From: Ophioderma brevispina
Lineage: Eukaryota > Echinodermata > Ophiuroidea > Amphilepidida > Ophiodermatidae
NCBI GenBank assembly: GCA_023653785.1
Contig: JAMKCH010078772.1
Location: forward strand, 17,662 to 81,661
DNA length: 64,000 bases
Direction: 5' to 3'
Shown: positions 60,901 through 64,000 of the stretch, piece by piece
How the letters are laid out: each line of letters opens with the position of its first letter
Position numbering within the stretch: position 1 is the stretch's first letter
Translations under genes and position numbers: made by a program
Notes under the pieces: model-generated
What the model was told of the DNA's origin: nothing
Databases searched by the model: none
What the model saw: only the letters and a program-made list of their open reading frames with translations

Positions 60901-62338
60901 TTTTTCTGCATTAAACACAGAGTTTTAGTTGGCCTAAACACTAACAATCCATGAAAAACGTGGACATTGAAAAAGGCGGTCGCGTAATATTAAGTTTTAT
61001 CGCAGTCGCACTGTAACACTGATCTCTATACAATGAATTGGACTACACAAAAGTCTTGTATATACAACCAGATGAATGGAGCACGGGATGCGGCAACTAT
61101 GGTCTACCGAACACAATACCATCCCCAAAAAGGGACACCTGTTTAACAGAAGTTGTATCCCGCGGTGCACGTTTTAGAAGTTTTAGAGACATGCCATACA
61201 TTACGCGCCAAATAAATGAGCTTACTGAATCTGGCTTGATTCTGGTAGTCTGTTATGTCGCCTATCCACAATTCAATGACGGAACTATTTGTATAAATGA
61301 CCGGATCTTAACCACACTGCTTCGCTCTTTTTGGATGACAATATGGCCATCAGGCCTATCAAACGAAGCCCCATGTTCCAACCATTGTAGAGAGATCAGT
61401 GTTCGAAAACACACTAATGCGCGGTTCAGCAATCTACGTACTTTCAATGTACCGAGTAGCGCTTCTTTGTTGATGTTAGAGTTTCCTAATTTTATCTTTA
61501 TACTCATTTCTCAAGAATCCAGGCTCATTTTTATTAAAAATTAGGCCATTTTGATTTTATAAATTTATATTTTAAAGGGAAAACGTTACATTAAAGCTGG
61601 GTTTTAATTTCATGTAAAAGTAACGCGATAGTCTTCATAAAGGCCAGAACTTGACTAAACCATCGATCATCTTTCAATTGCGCTGTGAAAGACTGACGCA
61701 AACGATAAGCGTAAATAATGACGTGGCGGCTTCCTTAAATTTGTCTACGCCCCTTGGAAAGTTAAGCGTGACAATGGTGTTTTCTTCGCCAAGAAATACT
61801 CCAATTGACCATGCAAACCATCTGGCACGTCATATTAGGGATGTGTCATTATATATGCTGCCGGTTGGGCTGATAGATTCATACCAATAAATCCCTTTAA
61901 GACATTTCTGTCGTGCCACAGAAAATCCAGTATGCTTCTCTGTACGGATAACGCCAGCGTACCCAGCGGGATTGTGGAGGCGATAGCGCGAAAGACCCCA
62001 GGTTTTAGCTGATTTTACTTCTCAGAGAAGTCACCCGTATCCCGACTCCGCACGAGGTGTCTCCAAGCCCGGATACAACCCTGCCGAATAAGAGACACAG
62101 ATATTCCAACATAATGTTTGGTTATCTACAACCATATTTTCCCCCCCCCAGGATAAATTTAGGAAAATTTCGTTCCAAGAAAATCTCCCCCTGTCCCTTA
62201 AGCGGACTTTTAGCGATTGTAAAAAAAGATGCATATAGTCTACAGAAAACGTTTCATGTAAAACATAAAATTAAACTCACCGTGCAGTATGCTCAGTAAC
62301 TTAAGAAGTAGAAGGCCTTCTGGGCATGACACCTTCAT
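33281..62338 (-). CDS. Gene 1: secreted F5/8 type C (discoidin) protein with Ser/Thr repeat stalk, 8 exons
   Basis: Joining the eight exons listed separately gives 1176 nt, 391 codons plus stop, with no frame break. All introns are GT-AG. All junctions are phase 1 except the intron inside the F5/8C domain (phase 0). Order: signal peptide (residues 1 to about 20), unrecognised Cys module (to about 97), Ser/Thr linker (to about 131), three Ser/Thr repeats (to about 240), F5/8C domain (about 240-391). F5/8C domains bind glycans or phospholipids on cell surfaces, and with a signal peptide and no membrane segment this points to a secreted or matrix lectin-like protein. Total span 29 kb, mostly intron 1 (11.8 kb). 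The domain calls are sequence-based and the ligand is unknown. Additional exons hidden in the long introns cannot be excluded. Confidence 0.75.
33495..33640. repeat. Dispersed repeat, second copy of 16.1-kb element
   Basis: See 16117-16290. Shared ordered blocks include CATTGTTAAAAATA, GTTCTGAC, CATAACAGTTAAAAC and TTTTACAGTTATTTGCAA. It lies in the gene 1 intron between the two F5/8C exons. Confidence 0.55.
33807..33926. repeat. Short foldback MITE family R2, copy 2 (inverted)
   Basis: Arms GGTCCATGACATACTTGCAG(TCGCAGC) and the inverse GCTGCGACTGGAAGTATGTC(ATGGGCC). The interior GTAACACTTGATCTTGGGTC is the reverse complement of the interior of the 23.4-kb copy. It sits in the intron inside the F5/8C domain. 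Confidence 0.9.
34022..34341 (-). CDS. Gene 1 exon 7: N-terminal two thirds of F5/8C domain
   Basis: Acceptor TTGTAATTTCAG, phase 1 in, phase 0 out at donor GTACGA after ...NNNPV. Begins E-C-Q-Q-T-N-A-L-G-V-A-N-G-S-V, with the first conserved Cys and the usual ALG(M/V)-x-(N/S)GS-I-D-Q-I-T-(A/S)SS start. It continues to WAASSDSPSNPWIQVDFLTA and KTLQIQTGDSVSSLTF. Joining to exon 8 restores the usual N-P-V-F-x-A/G-N-S-D run. The donor GTACGA is weaker than the others in this gene. Confidence 0.85.
34980..35685 (+). pseudogene. Dead LINE, 5' part (EN-RT linker)
   Basis: Broken plus-strand frames give AKHYIPRGRRNPYTPYWDKE, a motif usual in the linker between endonuclease and RT of Jockey-like LINEs, then further pieces with stops. 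The sequence is cut by a MITE at 35686. Confidence 0.65.
35686..36040. mobile_element. Foldback MITE with TTTCCGTAAATT ends, copy 1
   Basis: Begins CACTGTTAAAAATTTCCGTA and ends TTACGGAAATTTTTGTAACA(GTG), so the termini are inverted. Internal TTTCCG/CGGAAA motifs recur. A second copy in the same orientation is at 45377-45727. It splits a LINE and is therefore younger than it. Confidence 0.85.
36041..36720 (+). pseudogene. Dead LINE, 3' part (post-RT domain)
   Basis: Frame 36042-36350 gives HLANRCTKRELNITLDGEKH and YLGVIMDRSLTFNQHTKAIA. Frame 36331-36543 gives AYSTAEYAAPVWSHSIHS and IDVVLNDAMRLGSGCLLATP. These blocks follow the RT core in Jockey-like LINEs. The reading frame is lost around 36320 and after 36540. 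The RT core itself is absent, so besides the MITE insertion there is an internal deletion. Confidence 0.85.
36721..37170. other. Unassigned non-coding sequence
   Basis: Between LINE and Tc1 remnants, nothing recognised. Confidence 0.4.
37171..38730 (-). mobile_element. Tc1-like transposon, copy 2, nearly full length but inactive
   Basis: The ends are inverted: GCTCATAAAGTTGGAATAAA at 37171, and its inverse CCAACTTTATGAGCAACAGT up to about 38725. The minus strand holds the transposase in pieces. LQDDNATPHRA lies near 37795. After one in-frame stop comes WPTCSPDLTYIEHTWDALGR near 37715, and the C terminus is LLDSMPRRLDALI. The spacing from the second Asp to the Glu is 34 residues, the Tc1 DD34E pattern. 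The upstream part has frameshifts. The left end lacks the first bases seen at the right end (TACACTGTT). Confidence 0.85.
38730..38928. repeat. Foldback MITE abutting the Tc1 element
   Basis: Arms of about 38 bp: CTATACTTTGTTCGGTCTCG, AGTTTGGGGGTGATGTCA on the left, and the inverse TGACGTCACCCCCAATCTTG, AGATCGAGATAGAGTATAG on the right. The left edge coincides with the Tc1 end. A relative is at 21204-21363. Confidence 0.8.
39540..39650 (-). CDS. Gene 1 exon 6: Ser/Thr repeat, copy 3
   Basis: 37 codons, phase 1 to 1, acceptor ACATCGTTTACAG and donor GTAAGATAACAAAAC. Codes (D)SRSGLITTTNESGEGF, then STTGTNPRNETTSVTNPTET. Similar to exons 4 and 5. Rich in Ser/Thr with N-x-S/T sites, so probably a glycosylated stalk. 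Confidence 0.8.
39727..40599. mobile_element. 873-bp element with perfect 30-bp inverted ends and reiterated terminal motif
   Basis: The left end AATTCGTCATGTGAGTGCAA(CAAAGTCGTA) is matched base for base, inverted, at 40570-40599. The inner part of the end, TACGACTTTGTTGCAC, occurs eight times. Five copies are in one orientation (about 39894, 39956, 40303, 40364, 40570). Three are in the other (about 39741, 39931, 40341). Partial copies lie near 39996 and 40413. Blocks 39870-40010 and 40280-40420 resemble each other. No coding frame, so non-autonomous. It lies in the gene 1 intron between exons 5 and 6. Confidence 0.9.
41029..41582. mobile_element. piggyBac-like MITE (TTAA flanks), 0.55 kb
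   Basis: Left: TTAA then AGCAATATTAGCACATTTTT, GAAGAGCGCCCCCAATTTTT. Right: the inverse, AAATTGGGGGCGCTCTTC, AAAAAATGTGCCATTATTGC, T, then TTAA. TTAA at both edges is the target-site signature of piggyBac-type elements. No transposase. A partial copy begins at 9572. It lies in the intron between gene 1 exons 5 and 6. Confidence 0.85.
41718..41822 (-). CDS. Gene 1 exon 5: Ser/Thr repeat, copy 2
   Basis: 35 codons, phase 1 to 1, acceptor GACATCGTTCACAG and donor GTAAGATAACAAAAC. Codes (D)SSSGLITNESGGGFTTTG, then TNQSDEHTGVTNPTTT. Two codons shorter than its neighbours. The flanking intron sequence is duplicated together with exon 4 (see findings). Confidence 0.85.
41992..42102 (-). CDS. Gene 1 exon 4: Ser/Thr repeat, copy 1
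   Basis: 37 codons, phase 1 to 1, acceptor ATTCGTTTACAG and donor GTAAAATAACAAAC. Codes (Y)SSSHITITNESEDGFRTT, then GTNQSDEIISVTNPRTT. The core NES-x-x-GF-x-TTGTN and ending SVTNP are shared by the three copies. Confidence 0.85.
42466..42973. repeat. ATGGGTC tandem-repeat element with G/C-run inverted ends
   Basis: Bounded by a G-run followed by TACTC on the left and GAGTA followed by a C-run on the right. Inside are about ten degenerate units of 25-45 bp with the consensus ACTATAAAAATGGGTC plus a T-rich part. The last unit holds a pure T-run of about 55 bp (42849-42903). Phe-rich open frames across the T-run are artefacts. Confidence 0.85.
43125..43560 (+). repeat. R1 family, most complete copy
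   Basis: Contains in order CCCATAGGCCTATAGGACC, TTACGCAAGAGTATG, GATGGTTTCTAGGCAACATA, GATGATGCAACTTTGGCATT, CTTGAGCATTTTGAGATAGG, then AAAAAAGGTATAGTTTGCTA, CGACAGGCCAAGAACTGTTC and GATCCGATTTGTTTCAAATT. Matches all the other R1 copies listed. Confidence 0.8.
43690..44240 (-). pseudogene. LINE C-terminal fragment
   Basis: A minus-strand frame of 109 codons reads SSWAEWRCLNRLRTKIGPSK, then LQKWGYLEGYQDTTCGCGTT and MEHLLVCPLL. This is the RLRTG...C.CG...T..H....C zinc-knuckle-like C terminus common to Jockey/RTE-type LINEs. No RT is attached. Opposite-strand frames are shadows. Confidence 0.8.
44241..45376. other. Unassigned non-coding sequence
   Basis: AT-rich with a T-run near 44683 and a CACACA stretch near 45355. 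No gene seen. Confidence 0.4.
45377..45727. mobile_element. Foldback MITE with TTTCCGTAAATT ends, copy 2
   Basis: CACTGTTAAAAAATTTCCGT at the left. TTTCCGTAAATTTACGGAAA...GTACAGTA at the right, where the end has drifted. Colinear with 35686-36040. It abuts the duplicated segment that starts at 45726. Confidence 0.8.
45726..46965. repeat. Direct tandem duplication of a ~0.6-kb segment with a T-run at the junction
   Basis: 45726-46363 and 46385-46965 are nearly identical, starting GTAGTAATACTAC and ending GTCTGTCTTTGGGCGCAC. The second copy lacks about 57 bp corresponding to roughly 46117-46175. The copies are separated by about 21 T. Frames of 99-122 codons inside are conserved between the copies only because the DNA is. 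No domain recognised. Confidence 0.92.
46966..47400. repeat. Imperfect ~170-bp repeats
   Basis: CATATTGTAGGAGGTCACAA (47011), CATATTGTAAGATTGCACAA (47182) and CATATTGTAGGAGAACACAA (47325) recur at about 145-170-bp spacing. Each is preceded by T-runs with CTAGAGGAGCTAT or CTCGAGTAGCTTAT. Degenerate and non-coding, continuing out of the duplicated segment. Confidence 0.55.
47401..48710. other. Unassigned sequence in gene 1 intron 3
   Basis: A plus-strand frame of 86 codons (47619-47879) and others have no recognisable domain. The stretch lies in the intron between exons 3 and 4. Confidence 0.4.
48711..49502. mobile_element. TTAA-flanked MITE with inverted CTTAAGT ends, 0.79 kb
   Basis: Left TTAACGCTTAAGTGACCCTG. 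Right, the inverse of TTAACACTTAAGTTACCAGG. Both start at TTAA. Inside, a G-run followed by GGTCCATGGGACCCCC occurs at about 48758 and 49290, and an inverted form near the right end. It ends 48 bp from the donor of gene 1 exon 3. Confidence 0.75.
49551..49652 (-). CDS. Gene 1 exon 3: Ser/Thr-rich linker
   Basis: 34 codons, phase 1 to 1, acceptor TATATTTTACAG and donor GTAAGTAAATG. Codes (S)QNESFTVQPAPTSDFRYT, then SRDNESTESYQTTEN. Hydrophilic, with two N-E-S sequons. It links the Cys module to the repeat stalk. Confidence 0.8.
50296..50526 (-). CDS. Gene 1 exon 2: five-cysteine module, family not recognised
   Basis: 77 codons, phase 1 to 1, acceptor TACTTTTTCAG, donor GTAAGTATTACC. Codes (G)YSFQVVAYVCEVGNEKVD, then a VWQRVLPYATPCDCTNVRLG segment and a NQLMPNDVEISEYYGLQCI end. 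Cys spacing is C-x(20)-C-x-C and one near the C terminus, that is four visible Cys here plus one in the signal-peptide exon. I do not recognise the family. It directly follows the signal peptide, so it is probably the mature N-terminal domain. Confidence 0.8.
51796..51898. repeat. Short foldback element
   Basis: Arms TCATACGCTGGTTCCCTGCG and the exact inverse CGCAGGGAACCAGCGTATGA, with weaker pairing inside (ACCAAAG / CTTTGGT). About 100 bp. Flanks do not show a clear duplication. Confidence 0.85.
52005..52215 (-). repeat. R1 family, copy 5 (inverted)
   Basis: Minus strand: GGCCAAAGAGTTTGCCGAAA, GATGGTTTCTAGGCAACATT, GACGATGCAACTTTGGCATT, CTTGAGCATTTTGAGATATG. Matches 43140-43290. Confidence 0.8.
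53150..53520. repeat. GC-richer island, probable interspersed repeat
   Basis: The stretch stands out in composition from its AT-rich surroundings and has no splice-bounded frame. The 63-codon plus frame (53329-53520) has no domain. It resembles retroelement 5' regions in style, but no coding part follows, so the assignment is a guess. Confidence 0.3.
54715..55020 (+). repeat. Dispersed repeat R3, copy 2
   Basis: See 32035-32345. Same order and orientation. Diverged by substitutions and small indels. Confidence 0.8.
56070..56529. mobile_element. Foldback element built of reiterated TGCTCCAGGAGCA palindromes
   Basis: The outer arms begin TTCTAA and include TTTTTGCCCAAATTATGCTC, CATGACCAGCTGCTCC on the left. 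The inverse GGAGCAGCTGGTCCTGGAGC, ATAATTTCGGGCCAAAA is on the right, ending TTAGAA. In between are about fifteen copies of TGCTCCAGGA or its inverse, many as full palindromes such as TATGCTCCAGGAGCATATG near 56359. No coding frame. Lies in gene 1 intron 1. Confidence 0.85.
58335..58480. repeat. Tandem ~98-bp partial duplication
   Basis: GTATTCCATATATAGATACA followed by an A-run and GTTTACCTGTCC occurs at about 58339 and again at about 58437. TTATTTGGTCAAGAGTA is also repeated in between (58404, 58425). Confidence 0.8.
61038..61544 (+). other. 168-codon open frame, function not recognised
   Basis: The longest non-repetitive frame of the window (no ATG start at its edge). It lies opposite gene 1, in intron 1. 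One piece (FRDMPYITRQINELTESGLI) faintly recalls the S2 segment of ionotropic receptors, but no membrane segment or flanking motif supports this. It may be chance or a decayed exon. Confidence 0.15.
62281..62338 (-). CDS. Gene 1 exon 1: start codon and signal peptide
   Basis: ATG at 62338. Codes MKVSCPEGLLLLKLLSILH plus one base of a Gly codon, completed by exon 2 (G|GA). A Lys near the N terminus followed by LLLLKLLSIL is a plausible secretion signal. The donor GTGAGTTT is strong. The choice rests on the in-phase join to exon 2 and the signal-like sequence, since the exon is too short to stand alone. Confidence 0.65.
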
Positions 62339-64000
62339 AGTTGTTCGTTCCTATTTGAAATAAAATTGAAAAGAATGATCAGAACGGTAAACTATTGGTT
62401 CGTATCAATTTCGCACGGTTATCAAATAACAATAAGCTGTTGTTAGAGTTCAGAATATTAATTCATTTAAACGCAACCGTCTAAAAAAAATAAAAAATTT
62501 TTTGATAAAAAATTTGATTTTAAGGAATTATGTTACATAAATAATTAAGAAGTATCGGATGTTATTGTTGTTTATTTTCGGTTTTTACTTACAATCTGAT
62601 TCCAGAGACCAAAATATCACGAAGTAAGCGAAGTAAAAACTCGAATGTTAACCAAAGTAAAAACTGGAATGTTGCTACCCTGTGTATTTGCTTTCGAATT
62701 CAATTAAGAAATAAGTCAATATACCCTCCGAGATATTTCCAATGCGACTACGAATCATTTACTGTGAGTGAGGTGTATCGAATAGGCAAACAGTTACCAT
62801 AGAAACCTGTTAAACAATCATTTGGCCTTGTTAATCACTTTCGACATTTCCAAAACACTCAAACCTGGTGGTTAGCAATTTACTAAAAGCAAATTAGATT
62901 AATACACAGACTTGCTGATTTTTCAAAGACTAAAGCGCGCCAACAAACGAACCCGCACGGTAATTTTGACACATTCCACCTAATTAATCATTTTGCATGC
63001 TTTGTTACTGTTATTGTTTGTCGTTGTTTTTCTAAATATCGCTAAATTATGCGAACTACAATACAAGGCGTCGCAGAAAACACAATATTTATTCTAGCGT
63101 GGTTCTAGTACCTAGTACCTTCACTGATCGAATGCATATACTAAATCCAACTAAATAATTTATATATGGTACTAGTAATTAATTATTAATAGGCGAAAAG
63201 CAACTATTCATAGCTGTGTTTTTATTAAACGTTGCAAACGGCTAGGTCTTGTTTTTGAACAGATTCGTCTATCTTCTGCAAGAAAAACCACCGTCACAAG
63301 CTTCATATTGGGTGTACAGTGTATACAGTTTGTGCAGGGTGAGTAGTTCTCCAGATAACTATATAGCTACAAATAAGTCGCGCTGGTCGCGGGATTTGTA
63401 CAAATGCATTATCTAATCGTCTATGGCAGTGTCTATGGGGTGTACACAGATCTTTGTGTAACCATTTTGACCAATGAACAATAAATAAGCTTACAAATTT
63501 AATATTGTGGGATTGAAGCGCCAACTAGTTTTCATCTGTCGTCTGCTAACTGTCGTCTGCTAACAGTTATCACACGACAGATGCTTTAGTTTGTCTATCC
63601 AATAAGGCCACACAGGTCTACAGGTCATTTTGTTTTCTTTCATTTCTTTGCTCTGATCACCGAACTTGGTCAGAAGAACCACTGGCTCAGGGCCCATATG
63701 AACGGCTAAGTTCGTGCTCTATGAGCACAATTAGTCTCTAGTGTTTATTTAATGTGGGGATCATTTTTCCCAAGGCCGGATCTTTATTAGATTTTCGATA
63801 ACTTTCGGCTGCGATCGCGCTGGTATGTTTTATTGATATTTGGTGGAATCTGGCTATTGGACCCCGAAAGTGTTGAACTATGAATATGCATTATGTACTA
63901 CTACATTGAAACCCAAAGAAAACAAGTTATAAACCTAATCACATCATCACTGCATTGATTTATATACCAACGCGGTACAATAATTATCTGTAGATTGGAC
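62339..64000. promoter_or_regulatory. 5' flank of gene 1, presumed promoter region
   Basis: No TATA box or other motif could be placed with confidence. A short palindromic duplication (CATCTGTCGTCTGCTAACTG...ACGACAGATG, 63534-63582) is the only structure noticed. The rest is AT-rich without recognised genes. Confidence 0.25.

Larger units (their letters stand above)
50527..62280 (-). other. Gene 1 intron 1 (11.8 kb)
   Basis: Donor GTGAGTTT after 62281, acceptor TTTTTCAG before 50526. It holds repeats listed separately and no recognised coding exon. The phases of exons 1 and 2 fit directly, so no intervening exon is needed. Confidence 0.6.

Noticed and set aside
60518..60947. Overlapping frames of 91-133 codons on both strands
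   Set aside because: No domain recognised and each overlaps others on the opposite strand. Composition fits chance.
61038..61544. Ionotropic receptor fragment
   Set aside because: Only one short segment is suggestive. No membrane helices, no SYTANLAAF-type motif and no flanking exons.

Overview
This is animal genomic DNA: AT-rich, intron-rich and full of transposon debris. No stretch looks prokaryotic. The protein modules (discoidin/F5-8 type C domain, LDL-receptor YWTD propeller, Ser/Thr-rich mucin-like linkers) and the repeats (hAT-like GTGGCGTAGCC elements, Tc1 and LINE fragments, many foldback MITEs) suggest a marine invertebrate. A non-vertebrate deuterostome such as an echinoderm is plausible, but that is inference and the species cannot be fixed from the sequence.

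Two genes can be supported, both on the minus strand. Gene 1 (62338 down to 33281) can be assembled from eight exons with GT-AG introns. Every junction is in frame, giving 1176 nt or 391 residues: signal peptide, an unrecognised five-cysteine module, a Ser/Thr linker, three tandem copies of a 35-37-codon Ser/Thr-rich exon, then one F5/8 type C domain ending in a stop right after its last Cys. All junctions are phase 1 except the intron inside the F5/8C domain, which is phase 0. It is predicted to be a secreted glycan- or membrane-binding protein. Gene 2 (about 4844 down to 318, running off the left edge) shows a mucin-like exon with three 40-residue repeats, joined phase 1 to phase 1 to two exons of a YWTD beta-propeller. 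Its start and end are outside what can be seen.

Layout: 1-200 tRNA-like SINE head; 318-1006 YWTD exons; 1350-3085 compound satellite in a gene 2 intron; 4340-4844 mucin exon; 5-24 kb non-coding sequence with foldback elements and dispersed repeats; 24-36.6 kb a cluster of dead LINE and Tc1 copies, some nested; 33.3-34.3 kb F5/8C exons; 37.2-38.7 kb a second Tc1 copy; 39.5-42.1 kb the duplicated Ser/Thr exons, interleaved with two inverted-repeat elements; 42.4-49.5 kb G/C-run elements, a LINE fragment and a 0.6-kb tandem duplication; 49.55-50.53 kb exons 3 and 2; 50.5-62.3 kb the 11.8-kb first intron, holding a foldback with reiterated palindromes; 62.3 kb exon 1.

The most distinctive structures are an 873-bp element with perfect 30-bp inverted ends whose terminal motif recurs inside it (39727-40599), a foldback built from about fifteen TGCTCCAGGAGCA-type motifs (56070-56529), and the recent exon-plus-intron duplication in gene 1.
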